DNA from: a virus
Length of the DNA stretch: 64,000 nucleotides
IMG/VR virus record: IMGVR_UViG_3300048597_000133
Span: 1 to 64,000 of that record
Strand: one strand, 5' to 3'
This document shows positions 43,365 through 52,034 of the stretch, piece by piece. The translations under genes and the position numbers were made by a program. The notes under the pieces are model-generated. The model saw only the letters and a list, made by a program, of their open reading frames with translations, had not been told where the DNA came from and made no database searches. Each line of letters opens with the position of its first letter. Position 1 is the first letter of the stretch.

Positions 43365-45828
43365 GGGCGGCGGTGGCGCGTAAGGTCTCTAACTCATTAA
43401 TAATGTCTAACAACTGCCACGACTTATCCATGTCATAGCTATATGGATAACCAGTTACTAGCTCTCGGTACTGCCAAATCACGTCACCCATAAGCAAGTA
43501 AGAGTCTTCAACTTTTCTATGTAAGCCTACCTTTATGCGACGGTATTCTTCACACAAAGCTCTAAATTCAGGACTCCAATCAGCAATGCGCTTAGTGGTT
43601 ACTGGGATAAACCTGCCCAGTCTCATACGAATGCGGGGGTAGATATTACCACACATGTTTGAGTCTCCGGCAAAATCTAGAATGTCTGCTGAGTGTTTAC
43701 TTTCTAACCATTCGAAAAGGCTCTGTCGAACTTCTTGTATGCTGACCCAATTACATAAACCAGCTTGCCTTAAGGTCGTGATCTTATCTGCCGCGTTGCT
43801 TGATACAGTAAACCGAAAAGGATGGTAGTGCTTAATGAAACAGCGCGGCGCCATAGCTACACACTTATAGTTCTTATCAGTGGATATAAACCCATGGTCA
43901 TTATCAGACTCTAGATAAATAATCCGTTCAGATAATAACGCTTCGTTAATGTCATCTAAGTTCTCTACAGTGTGTACATGCGCCCAGCTACCTACTGGAA
44001 TGTAATCTTTGGACGTGTTACGTAGCTGACGCATCAAAACAGCCAGGTTTACCCCAGTCTTAGCCTCCACCTCATCCTTCTTACTTTTGTTTGTTGGTTT
44101 AGACTTAGGGCTGCTATATACCCCCAGATAATTAATAAGGGCGCCATAGGACTTAAATAGACGGTCGATTTCGTTAACAGATGCCTCGCCGTTAGCTAAC
44201 TTTAAGACTAATATTGGTCCATCGACACGTTCTTTATAGACCCGCTCAAGTTGCTTCAATGTCACATCTTGCCCGCGCGTCGCCACTACAGTAAGACCTA
44301 AGCCCAACACCTTTAACCTATTTATCTTTGTGCCACCTTTCGGCACCGCTTTAATCCTATGATGTACGTAGTTATCCCGTAGCTCCTTACATAGGTCATC
44401 TTCATACCTATAAAGGTGATCTTCGTGAGCCAGGATATAAAACTTAGAGACAGCCCAAGACGCATTTATGTCGTTGTTATTATCTTGATAAGACTTTAAC
44501 CCGGTTGCATGTGGGTGCAAAAGGTTAATGGTCTTAGTATCCCCTTCGTATAAGAACTCAGGGTACGTAGATTCAGCATGTTCCCCGCCTTTATAGCAGA
44601 GAGTATACTCACCAAACTTGACGGTGTAAGTAAGGTTATTCAGCCTATAACAAGACAACACAGCCAAGACCTTACAGCAAAACTTAAAGAACGTGTTAGC
44701 TAAGGTCGTCGCGTTGTCTAACTCATCTACGTTCTTTATATAGACATCAAAAGCCTTTTGGATATGTCGCCCTATTTCCTGGTTGAATACTTCTGTAAGA
44801 GCTTCGTAGGCAAGCTGCTTTACGGATTCTAAGGTCAACCGTTTGAGGTCATTATCTAGTAGCTCTTCGCGACTAGTGTTAAGAGGTAAATAGCCGGGCG
44901 GTACCCGAATAACCACAATATAATGTGACTCAGTACTTAACTGCCTAAATCGTTCAACGAAGGACAAAGCGGTTTCAATAGTATCTTGCCGTCTAAGTCT
45001 GAGACCGCTACCTGACGAGTAATATGACCTGCGGTTAAGTGGGTATAATGCACCGCCCAAATCTAAAACTAGATACTCACCACTAAACCGGTTAGCCAGA
45101 TAAAAGTCTACAGTGATGTCTACACCTTTATTGTCTTTGATAGGTAAAGACCAGCACTTAAACTCTTCTAGATTATGGTTAAACCACCAGTCATCGTCTT
45201 CACTATCTTCGTGAAAAGACTCTCCTTTGAGAATATTGACTTTATACCTAGACACCTCCGTTAAATCTAAGACATTGGAGATTATGGTGTCCACAGAGGT
45301 TTTAGCCGTAGGTATAGTCACCTCTAATCCAGTATTGTCGGCGGGCACCGGCTCCGGCCCAGACCAAACAGTCAGCTCAGGGATGTGATACTCATTGAGA
45401 TTACAGAGGTATAGAGTTTCATAGCCGCCGTGAAAACTACGGATATAGAACTGTTTGGAGAATGCTAATGGCGCTAAGCGACCTACACCGTAAGCGCCAA
45501 TGGCGTTGGCATTATCCTCCTTAGTGCTTTCTCCAATGTGGGTATATAACCCGTGCATTTGCTCATCACTTAGCCCTGGCCCGTGGTCTCGAATAACAAC
45601 CCGGTCTTTTTCTATAGTGATGTCTACGGCTAATCCAGGCGCTACTTCGTTATTAGCGTCGTAGGCATTGCTAATAATCTCCCGTAGGGCGGCGGTCAGT
45701 GGGTTGGCATATTGCTGGGTAATTAAGAGCTGACTTAGTTTAGCCAGTTGCTGTCGCTCTAACTTAATAGTGAACTCTTTACCAGACTCGTTTTTAATGG
45801 CAGTGCGGGATTCTAAGATGGGTTTCAT
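43348..45828 (-). CDS. GHKL ATPase, rIIA/Hsp90-like
   Basis: 826 residues. Bergerat ATP-binding motifs: N box LREIISNAYDAN (N54), G1 IRDHGPGLS (D81, G83) and G2 NAIGAYGVGRLAP (G111-G114). Size and order fit phage rIIA-like or MutL/Hsp90-like ATPases. T4 RIIA affects lysis inhibition and host-factor exclusion; an equivalent role here is inferred. It ends in the middle of a replication block, directly upstream of the polymerase. Confidence 0.8.
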   Translation of the reverse strand: MKPILESRTAIKNESGKEFTIKLERQQLAKLSQLLITQQYANPLTAALREIISNAYDANNEVAPGLAVDITIEKDRVVIRDHGPGLSDEQMHGLYTHIGESTKEDNANAIGAYGVGRLAPLAFSKQFYIRSFHGGYETLYLCNLNEYHIPELTVWSGPEPVPADNTGLEVTIPTAKTSVDTIISNVLDLTEVSRYKVNILKGESFHEDSEDDDWWFNHNLEEFKCWSLPIKDNKGVDITVDFYLANRFSGEYLVLDLGGALYPLNRRSYYSSGSGLRLRRQDTIETALSFVERFRQLSTESHYIVVIRVPPGYLPLNTSREELLDNDLKRLTLESVKQLAYEALTEVFNQEIGRHIQKAFDVYIKNVDELDNATTLANTFFKFCCKVLAVLSCYRLNNLTYTVKFGEYTLCYKGGEHAESTYPEFLYEGDTKTINLLHPHATGLKSYQDNNNDINASWAVSKFYILAHEDHLYRYEDDLCKELRDNYVHHRIKAVPKGGTKINRLKVLGLGLTVVATRGQDVTLKQLERVYKERVDGPILVLKLANGEASVNEIDRLFKSYGALINYLGVYSSPKSKPTNKSKKDEVEAKTGVNLAVLMRQLRNTSKDYIPVGSWAHVHTVENLDDINEALLSERIIYLESDNDHGFISTDKNYKCVAMAPRCFIKHYHPFRFTVSSNAADKITTLRQAGLCNWVSIQEVRQSLFEWLESKHSADILDFAGDSNMCGNIYPRIRMRLGRFIPVTTKRIADWSPEFRALCEEYRRIKVGLHRKVEDSYLLMGDVIWQYRELVTGYPYSYDMDKSWQLLDIINELETLRATAAHDPVQ

Positions 45829-46184
45829 TAGTTCTTGATGGGGAATTTGGACTCGAAGGATTCTTTGAGGGCATTAGCTAACTGAGTGCCTTTATCTAAG
45901 GCCATATCACTTAGCTCTTTAGGGTCTAATCCTGGATAATCTTCAATTAGCTGCGGGAGATAAATTATGGCGCAGGTCAATGCTTCAGTTGCCCAATACT
46001 CGTCGGAATTAATATAAGGGTCTTGCTCTTCAGCTAAAAGCGTATAGAGGTCGCATAACTGGTCTTCGATGGAAGACAGGTATTGATCCCGGTCAGCGAT
46101 TTGTTTGAGGTAATGGGCGCCGTAGACCACGGCCTTCTGAATAGTCTTGAGGTAGTTAAGAACGTGAGTCAGTGGATTGTTCAT
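45828..46184 (-). CDS. Unknown helical protein upstream of GHKL ATPase
   Basis: 118 residues, nearly all helical, mildly acidic (SSIEDQLCDLYTLLAEEQDP). It overlaps the ATPase start by a single base (TAATG type). Position recalls the rIIB partner in T4, but I see no sequence support for that. Confidence 0.6.
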   Translation of the reverse strand: MNNPLTHVLNYLKTIQKAVVYGAHYLKQIADRDQYLSSIEDQLCDLYTLLAEEQDPYINSDEYWATEALTCAIIYLPQLIEDYPGLDPKELSDMALDKGTQLANALKESFESKFPIKN

Positions 46185-46208
46185 TGGTTTGGTTTAGGTA
46201 GGTAAAAC

Positions 46209-46240
46209 AAAGCCCGCCGATTACTGTATCGACAGGCTTT
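46209..46240 (-). terminator. Terminator after the 45-residue gene
   Basis: AAAGCC (46209-46214) pairs with GGCTTT (46235-46240), with an inner CGAT/ATCG pair. On the minus strand the tail is GTTTTACC. It separates the small gene at 46264 from the 45828 operon. Confidence 0.6.
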
Positions 46241-46263
46241 TCGCAAAAGGTGTTGATTAAGTG

Positions 46264-46401
46264 CTAGCGCCATTCAGGCTCAGCTTTCTGTAGCAGAGTC
46301 GTGAGGTTGGCACGCCTATTCTTTACCTTAAGCCTTTTGTTGGTGTTTAGGCTTCTAAGATATGCAGTGGTTTTTGTCTGGTAATTAGTAGTTGAGTTCA
46401 T
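46264..46401 (-). CDS. 45-residue basic protein
   Basis: ATG 46401 to TAG at 46264-46266. The protein is basic (NTNKRLKVKNRRANLTT) with a C-terminal helix. A TATAAT hexamer lies 28 bases upstream and a short palindrome sits between, while a terminator follows: the marks of a small single-gene transcript. Confidence 0.55.
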   Translation of the reverse strand: MNSTTNYQTKTTAYLRSLNTNKRLKVKNRRANLTTLLQKAEPEWR

Positions 46402-46407
46402 GGATTT

Positions 46408-46434
46408 GGTATCAAAATATACCATTTGATTATA
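46408..46434 (-). promoter_or_regulatory. Probable promoter with palindrome
   Basis: On the minus strand TATAAT (46429-46434) stands 28 bases before the start at 46401. I see no good -35. GGTAT / ATACC (46408-46412 with 46419-46423) forms a 5-bp palindrome between it and the gene, a possible operator. Some or all of this region may also serve the divergent tail-fibre operon. Confidence 0.55.
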
Positions 46435-46524
46435 GCGCGGCGGTTGATAACCTTTTTGTTTAGCGGCGGCTAGAAGTGGACTAAGTTGAGTGTAGTCGAG
46501 CTCCTATTTTGTCTATGAGTAGTT

Positions 46525-47673
46525 ATGGCTAGTTTAAAAGAGCTGTACAGATTACAGAGCACGCTGACGGGCGAGCAGGTTAAGAGTTTATACGAAGGGG
46601 AGTTTGACACTAACGCCTACACTGATGCTGAGAAAAATCGCTTAGCTAGTCTTTATTACACCCCTACAGCCACTAAGACTTCTAACTATACAGCTGTTAA
46701 TGGTGAAGAAGTTAGGTGTGATACTACAACCGCCGGGTTTACAGTAACCCTACCTCTTAGTGGCTCTGTAAGGATAGTAGACATAGTGGGCACAAATATA
46801 AACAGTGGCTTTGGGACTAACTCGTTGATGTTGGTAACACAAGCTGGCCACACTATATTGGGTGAGTCAGACTTAGAGTTAGATGTTGGCGGGCTCCGTC
46901 TTGTGCTGGCTTTGTATGGTAGTGACTGGAAGGTTATAGATGCTTTAGGACCACAATTTGCTGCCCTTGAATGGGATATGGTCCTTAATAAGCCGGCATT
47001 TGGCACAGCAGCGTTAACAGATAGTACTGAGTATGCTACGGCAGAACAGGGTGCTAATTCTGTTCAGGTGACAGGTAACCAAACTATTGCTGGAATAAAA
47101 ACTTTTACTTCTCCCCTTATCCTTCCTGACAATTCCCGCATCAATGGGGTAGAGCATTTTTATAGAACTACTAAGCCCACGGCAAGAGGGGATGGGAGTG
47201 CGTTGGTTGCTGGTGATAAGTGGTACAAAAAAGATACTGGAGAAGAATGGTGGTGGAATGGGACTTATTGGGTTGGGGATATCATTGTAGCCTCAAATTC
47301 TTCAAGTCACAGTATAACTACCACAACGGAAGGGTATGGGGTTCCTTCGCCCACCTACCCTCAAATACTGATTGAATTTATTTCTAGCTACTTTTATCTT
47401 AATGATATCGATGCCACTATTGATCCAGAAAATTATCATGTATTAAGACTTTATAGAAATGGTAGCACTTATGTTGCTGATCTTTTAATCCGTCCCGCTT
47501 CGGGAACACAGTCTGGCGCAATTAATTACATTAGCCCTCAACTTTCAATTTATTCGTCAACAACCGGGGGGTTTCAGTTTTCGTATCGTTACGACGCAGG
47601 TAATGGTACTCCTGGCCCTGTGAATACGCAATCGGTTGTCAAGACTTTGTATTACAGAAATGTATTTATCTAA
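46525..47673 (+). CDS. Tail fibre, cassette 2
   Basis: 382 residues. The N-terminus has the shared module LTGEQVKSLYEGEFDTNAY and TDAEKNRL, and the middle a LNKPAFGTAALTDSTEYAT shaft unit also found in the 21586 fibre. The C-terminal 150 residues are unlike the other fibres and probably form the receptor-binding tip. Its stop overlaps the next start by a base. Confidence 0.85.
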   Translation: MASLKELYRLQSTLTGEQVKSLYEGEFDTNAYTDAEKNRLASLYYTPTATKTSNYTAVNGEEVRCDTTTAGFTVTLPLSGSVRIVDIVGTNINSGFGTNSLMLVTQAGHTILGESDLELDVGGLRLVLALYGSDWKVIDALGPQFAALEWDMVLNKPAFGTAALTDSTEYATAEQGANSVQVTGNQTIAGIKTFTSPLILPDNSRINGVEHFYRTTKPTARGDGSALVAGDKWYKKDTGEEWWWNGTYWVGDIIVASNSSSHSITTTTEGYGVPSPTYPQILIEFISSYFYLNDIDATIDPENYHVLRLYRNGSTYVADLLIRPASGTQSGAINYISPQLSIYSSTTGGFQFSYRYDAGNGTPGPVNTQSVVKTLYYRNVFI

Positions 47674-48143
47674 TGAAACGCAACTCAACTACTTTATTCC
47701 TCGTGTCCCCCGGTGCTACTACTCCCATTCCATGGGTAAATGGTGCGCCTGATTTCTCTGCTTTCACAGAACCAACGCTATCCGTTTTGCAAAATAGCTG
47801 GCAGGCATTTCTTGATAGTGGGCAGGAGTTAGAGGTAGTACCTGATCCTGAACCAATAGTAGAACCTCCTACACCTAACTGGGATGGTTTTAACGCCTAT
47901 ATGCTCACCGACTCCACTTTCAAAACATATCGTGATTCTGTAAGACAAGCTGACGGCGACCTTAACGCTGCTTTATTCAACGCGTATGCGTTAGTAGTGA
48001 GTAATGGAGTAGCACCATTCGCTTTAATATGGGGCGTCTGGTGTCAGTTAGCCCAAATTACTGCAGAGGATAAGGAGCAAATAGCCACCGCAGCTGAAAG
48101 CTTTAACCTTACTAACGACTTTATTAACACTATAAGGGGGTAA
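47673..48143 (+). CDS. Tail-fibre cassette accessory protein, copy 2
   Basis: 156 residues. Shares the C-terminal half (PNWDGFNAY, ... NDFINTIRG) with 20213-20749 and 49428-49934. The N-terminal part differs, fitting a fibre-matched partner. Ends in a stop within a few bases of the next fibre gene. Confidence 0.78.
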   Translation: MKRNSTTLFLVSPGATTPIPWVNGAPDFSAFTEPTLSVLQNSWQAFLDSGQELEVVPDPEPIVEPPTPNWDGFNAYMLTDSTFKTYRDSVRQADGDLNAALFNAYALVVSNGVAPFALIWGVWCQLAQITAEDKEQIATAAESFNLTNDFINTIRG

Positions 48144-48145
48144 CT

Positions 48146-48631
48146 GTGCCTAAGATATCAGAAAAATTAAAGCTAAAAGGGCACTTAGACGGCACGGAAA
48201 TCAAATCCTTATACGAAGGCGTCCCAGATACCAATGCTTTTACTGATAGTGAAAAGTATAAGCTTAATAACTTAGTAGGCAATATAGAAACTTTTATTCT
48301 GCTACTTACTCCACCGGAAGTAAATATCACCCTCGACGCCAATATACCGGCTATCAATTACTTTCCTTATGCAATGACCGTCACTTCTATACTGGCTAGT
48401 TTAGATATAGCACCCACTGGTTCGGCGGCAGTGATTAATGTGTTCAAAAACGGTACAACAATGCTCAACGCCAGCAAGTTAACCATAGCGGCTGGGACTA
48501 AAACTGTGGTCGGCACTTTGGTCACTACCACCATTGCGGCTGGGGATGTGATTAGCGCATCCATCGACCAGATTGGGGCGACGGTTCGAGGTCAGTATTT
48601 AAGCATAACAATTAATGGGGAGAGGGCTTAG
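48146..48631 (+). CDS. Short tail-fibre protein, cassette 3
   Basis: 161 residues. The same N-terminal module (LDGTEIKSLYEGVPDTNAF then TDSEKYKL) is followed directly by a beta-rich domain with no shaft. It probably attaches the next protein (48634) to the tail. Confidence 0.8.
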   Translation: MPKISEKLKLKGHLDGTEIKSLYEGVPDTNAFTDSEKYKLNNLVGNIETFILLLTPPEVNITLDANIPAINYFPYAMTVTSILASLDIAPTGSAAVINVFKNGTTMLNASKLTIAAGTKTVVGTLVTTTIAAGDVISASIDQIGATVRGQYLSITINGERA

Positions 48632-48633
48632 AT

Positions 48634-49422
48634 ATGGGGACTACTGTTGTTTATTGCTACGATATTAGCCTTGATCCAGATGCTTACAATTACATTAAGG
48701 CTGTAGAAACAGCGGATGGTCAGGCATTAGAACCAACCACCAGAAAAGCATACGATAAGTTTATTCGGTCTTGTAAACAAGATGGAATGCTGGATTTAAT
48801 AAAAGCCTGTTGTATTTTGGCGGGAGCAAGAACATTAAATGGAGCTTTGGTGCCATTGAAAGGAACTGCGCCGACTAATTTTAATTTTGTGGGTAGTGAT
48901 TATAACCGCAAAACGGGGTTAAAGGGAGATGGAAGCAACAAGTATTTAAGGACAGCAACAACACTAAACGATATAAATATTGATGATTTTACCTTGTTTT
49001 GTAACATAACAGAAGCGCAGACTGTTAGCACTGCCGGTTGGGTTTCGGCAGCGCAATCTAACGAGACAACTTTGTATTTGGGGAGTTATAACGCTGGATC
49101 AGCAGATGGTGTTTCGGTTGGGCTTGCTACAGGAAGGGCAGGGCTGACTAGAACCACAGCTGTTGGATTTCACGGGGGGAGGGGAAACAGTACAAACTAC
49201 AGGGAATATTATTGGGATGGACTAATTAGAAGTACAAACACAACCTCTCAGGCACTTATTACATCTAGTGCTAATTTTTGTATATTCAGAGCAGGAGAGA
49301 ATGTACTTGGTCAATTTTCAAATCCTAGAATGTCCATTTGTGGATTAGGCAAATTTCTAGATTTAAGTTTACTTAACAACTGTGTAACCCAACTAATGAC
49401 CGACATCAACAACGCATTTTAA
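48634..49422 (+). CDS. Lectin-like tail adhesin, cassette 3
   Basis: 262 residues. The N-terminal KAYDKFIRSCKQDGMLDLI block is found on many receptor-binding tail proteins, and the C-terminal 180 residues look like a concanavalin/LamG-type jelly roll (SNKYLRTATTLNDINIDDFT). Codon use and composition look somewhat different from neighbours, which may reflect recent transfer. Confidence 0.7.
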   Translation: MGTTVVYCYDISLDPDAYNYIKAVETADGQALEPTTRKAYDKFIRSCKQDGMLDLIKACCILAGARTLNGALVPLKGTAPTNFNFVGSDYNRKTGLKGDGSNKYLRTATTLNDINIDDFTLFCNITEAQTVSTAGWVSAAQSNETTLYLGSYNAGSADGVSVGLATGRAGLTRTTAVGFHGGRGNSTNYREYYWDGLIRSTNTTSQALITSSANFCIFRAGENVLGQFSNPRMSICGLGKFLDLSLLNNCVTQLMTDINNAF

Positions 49423-49427
49423 TTATC

Positions 49428-49934
49428 ATGTCTAAAATTCTTTATCACCAACCAACCAATCAAATCGTTGCTTATAACCGATTGGACAGCGATTTGCCTG
49501 TAGGTTTAGATGATGTTTATTTGGTACTTGACCAGATAACAACTAACCTACCAGAGTATGACGAGAAAACTCAGATTGCTACACCATCTTGGGTGATTGA
49601 CGTTGAGAATTTGCAATACCGCCAAGAGTGGATAGTGAGTGACAAACCAGAACCGGAACCTGTACCTAACTGGGATGGCTTTAACGCCGCTATATTAAGC
49701 TCTGTTGAATTTAACACTTATTATGGCACTGGACTTCAAGCTGCCCCGGCTATCACCACCTCTATCCCAACTGCATTAGCCCAAGTATCTACCAACGGTA
49801 TCAATGCTTTTGCTTTAACATTTAATGGATTTTGTCAAGCTGTGAGCGTTACTCCTCAACACCGTGGGGAATGGGCAGATATGGCAGTGACATTCAACTT
49901 ACCGGAGAACTTTGTTAGCATCGTCCGTGGCTAA
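49428..49934 (+). CDS. Tail-fibre cassette accessory protein, copy 3
   Basis: 168 residues, closing the plus-strand operon. It has the shared VPNWDGFNAA and ENFVSIVRG segments. The N-terminal 75 residues differ from the other copies. It converges with the minus-strand 49931 gene, overlapping by four bases. Confidence 0.78.
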   Translation: MSKILYHQPTNQIVAYNRLDSDLPVGLDDVYLVLDQITTNLPEYDEKTQIATPSWVIDVENLQYRQEWIVSDKPEPEPVPNWDGFNAAILSSVEFNTYYGTGLQAAPAITTSIPTALAQVSTNGINAFALTFNGFCQAVSVTPQHRGEWADMAVTFNLPENFVSIVRG

Positions 49935-50101
49935 CCATTAACTACAAAATACTCACATTTCTGTTCATCGGCGGCTAATACCGGGGCAAACCATATTTGA
50001 TTTGAGTTAGCCGCCGCCCGACCAGAGTCAGCGTGTCTCCAACATAGTTTACTGCTAGGGCAAGTGGTGTTAGCACACATGGCGCTGTCTTGTTTAATCA
50101 T
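49931..50101 (-). CDS. 56-residue cysteine protein
   Basis: ATG 50101 to TAG at 49931-49933. Cysteines: MCANTTCPSSKLCWRH and a late KCEYFVVNG. The pattern C-x4-C-x5-C ... C-E-Y-F occurs in a widespread small phage protein type. It follows the 50103 gene after one base. Function unknown. Confidence 0.7.
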   Translation of the reverse strand: MIKQDSAMCANTTCPSSKLCWRHADSGRAAANSNQIWFAPVLAADEQKCEYFVVNG

Positions 50102-50102
50102 T

Positions 50103-50540
50103 TTAAATCCTCGGCGGTAGCATATCTCTTAGTCTAGTTTTTAGAGCGGCATCCCAGTCAGCCCGCCGCTTTTCTGCTATCTTCTCCTTGTTAACCTCAC
50201 TCAGGTTAGCCACAATAGGCTCAAGGTATTCCTCTAAATCAGAGATTAACTCTTTTAAGAGGTTATTTAAGTTATGGCTGGTGTCATATAAATAACGGCA
50301 GCGATACGTTTTTCTATACTCTGGATAGTTATCTGCCCGCCGTATAAGAATAGTGACAGTGTCCATTACGGGGTCGTAGTCTACTCCCATCACAGGAACT
50401 AAATCCTTAACTGTACAGCATAAGTCTTCTGCCTTATCTTCTAATATCTGACAAAAAGCCTTATCTATTACAGAAAGGTTTGGGTTATACGACTTTACTG
50501 CTGCTGTAAATTGGTCTATGTTCATCTTTGAGTTAACCAT
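50103..50540 (-). CDS. Unknown helical protein
   Basis: 145 residues, largely helical. The middle (DYDPVMDTVTILIRRADNYP) may be a two-strand element. No family recognised. Start lies inside the 50522 gene end. Confidence 0.6.
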   Translation of the reverse strand: MVNSKMNIDQFTAAVKSYNPNLSVIDKAFCQILEDKAEDLCCTVKDLVPVMGVDYDPVMDTVTILIRRADNYPEYRKTYRCRYLYDTSHNLNNLLKELISDLEEYLEPIVANLSEVNKEKIAEKRRADWDAALKTRLRDMLPPRI

Positions 50541-50827
50541 TCTTCTAAAGTAAGTATTCCACTACGGTCCACGTTGTCCATATGCAACCGGCCGTACATG
50601 GCATGGATTCTATACGCGCAATTATCAAACACTCTATCTCCCGCAGCTATAGCAGAGCCTACGCAAATCCTCTGTTGAGAAGCCGGCAACCGTGTAGTCT
50701 TATGGCAAAGGAAAGGTTTGTCTTCTTCTATGATGCTATGAGCTATCTCACGTTTGCGAGCCGGCTCTAAGGATTTAATAAATGGTGAGCCTTCACGGAA
50801 AGGGCAGTCTCTACATGGTTTTTGCAT
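50522..50827 (-). CDS. Cysteine-rich phage protein (DUF6283-like)
   Basis: 101 residues. CRDCPFREGSPF at the start, then PFLCHKTT and RICVGSA, match a small cysteine-rich phage family with a probable metal site. Overlaps the next gene by 19 bases. Confidence 0.7.
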   Translation of the reverse strand: MQKPCRDCPFREGSPFIKSLEPARKREIAHSIIEEDKPFLCHKTTRLPASQQRICVGSAIAAGDRVFDNCAYRIHAMYGRLHMDNVDRSGILTLEEWLTQR

Positions 50828-50835
50828 TATGTGTC

Positions 50836-51276
50836 CTACAGGTTTTCTAACTGTTCTAAATCGACTAAAGGATCATCAAAGCATGGGTCTGTTTTATAAA
50901 CTTCAAGGTGTAATAGAGATATAGGTCCGTAGCAGTATGGTTCGCAATGGACCACGGCCTCTTCAAATGACCAGGTGCCGGGTCTTTTAAACCTTTGGTC
51001 TGTGTAGAACACAGACATATCTTCATACTTTGACCGGACTGCATCTCCTCTTCCGTATGCCGCCCACATAGCAGCTCCTTCACGACAAGTAGGCCCTCCG
51101 CTAATCTTTAGTAGGTCTACTAAAAGCCGCTCTCTTTTATTTAATGGCTCCTCTGGGTCATCACAACACAACTGAGCCACGGCGGCGGCAAAAGACCGGT
51201 GGTATTGTGAGTGCGCCCCCGGGCGATGACTTAACCCCCACTTGAGCGCCTTATAGTAAGTTTTGATGATGTCCAT
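50836..51276 (-). CDS. Unknown protein
   Basis: 146 residues with no family recognised; contains scattered cysteines (QLCCDDPEEP, HCEPYCYGP) and acidic C-terminus. Its start overlaps the end of the MLSK gene by 26 bases. Confidence 0.6.
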   Translation of the reverse strand: MDIIKTYYKALKWGLSHRPGAHSQYHRSFAAAVAQLCCDDPEEPLNKRERLLVDLLKISGGPTCREGAAMWAAYGRGDAVRSKYEDMSVFYTDQRFKRPGTWSFEEAVVHCEPYCYGPISLLHLEVYKTDPCFDDPLVDLEQLENL

Positions 51277-51445
51277 TAAAGTACCTTCTTAAGGCTTGAG
51301 CTATACCGCTTATCTTATAATTCTGCTGGTATATTACCTTATCCACATTAATGAGCACGCCAAGATGCAGAAGTCTATTGCGGAGGATTACCTCTATCGG
51401 CATCAATAGCATGTCGTATTTTCTAAGGTTGGTTTTGCTGAGCAT
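51251..51445 (-). CDS. M-x-x-K small protein, isolated copy
   Basis: 64 residues, MLSKTNLRKYDML. Same start type as the arrays further right. A terminator-type hairpin lies directly upstream of its start codon, so expression might depend on readthrough or anti-termination. The C-terminal helix (QALRRYFNGHHQNLL) is basic. Confidence 0.65.
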   Translation of the reverse strand: MLSKTNLRKYDMLLMPIEVILRNRLLHLGVLINVDKVIYQQNYKISGIAQALRRYFNGHHQNLL

Positions 51446-51446
51446 A

Positions 51447-51476
51447 AAATAAAAGCTCCTATGTAGATAGGAGCTT
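51447..51476 (-). terminator. Hairpin plus U-tract abutting MLSK start
   Basis: AAGCTCCTAT (51453-51462) pairs perfectly with ATAGGAGCTT (51467-51476), loop GTAG. On the minus strand TTTTATTTT follows and runs into the ATG of the next gene. The 31-residue gene's stop codon is inside the upstream arm. It is a good intrinsic terminator or attenuator. Confidence 0.85.
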
Positions 51477-51570
51477 ATACTGATTCTTCTAGAAAATGCA
51501 CAATCTTCTTATTTTCCACAATGGGAAATAGGTCATAAGTTTGGACTACTACTGTTTGGACACTAGCCAT
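51475..51570 (-). CDS. 31-residue microprotein
   Basis: ATG 51570, stop TAA at 51475-51477. It has an excellent ribosome site, AAAGGAGAA six or so bases upstream, stronger than most genes here. The protein starts MASVQTVVVQTYDLF and ends in an acidic helix. A terminator follows at once. The clear translation and termination signals make it a real gene despite its size; function unknown. Confidence 0.75.
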   Translation of the reverse strand: MASVQTVVVQTYDLFPIVENKKIVHFLEESV

Positions 51571-51632
51571 AAAGTTCTCCTTTGTGTTTTGGGTTTGATG
51601 GTCTTTTTTGCTTTACGGGCTACAACAGGCTT

Positions 51633-52031
51633 TTATACTGTGTAGTTAGAGACCAAATAACCTCTATGCGGCTCACTTCTTTGATACTCTTCAGCATGTA
51701 CGCGGTCTACGAAGAAATACCCGTCTGTGGCAAATAGGACTTTATCAGGGGACTGTTCTAGTTTTCTAAGTAGAGAATTATCCGCATGGTAGACACGATT
51801 AGTGGACAAGTCCCATGGCTCACCGTCTATATAACAGAGCTCTTCTTCCTTATTCAGATAATAATCCCCATATTTAGGATGCTTAAAAGTTACAACTTCA
51901 GAATCGTCTTTACCTACTGCTTGAGTGAGTAACACGTATTCAGTGAGGGTTGGTGTTAGTTGGCAGGATAATACTTTTTGGGTTGGCATAGAAGTGATTA
52001 AGTGGAGGTCAAAAGTGTAATTATAAGTCAC
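51633..52031 (-). CDS. Unknown protein
   Basis: 132 residues from GTG 52031, or 118 from ATG 51989 (MPTQKVLSCQL). The ending YFFVDRVHAEEYQRSEPH looks like a beta-hairpin and helix. No family recognised. Confidence 0.55.
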   Translation of the reverse strand: MTYNYTFDLHLITSMPTQKVLSCQLTPTLTEYVLLTQAVGKDDSEVVTFKHPKYGDYYLNKEEELCYIDGEPWDLSTNRVYHADNSLLRKLEQSPDKVLFATDGYFFVDRVHAEEYQRSEPHRGYLVSNYTV

Positions 52032-52034
52032 TCT

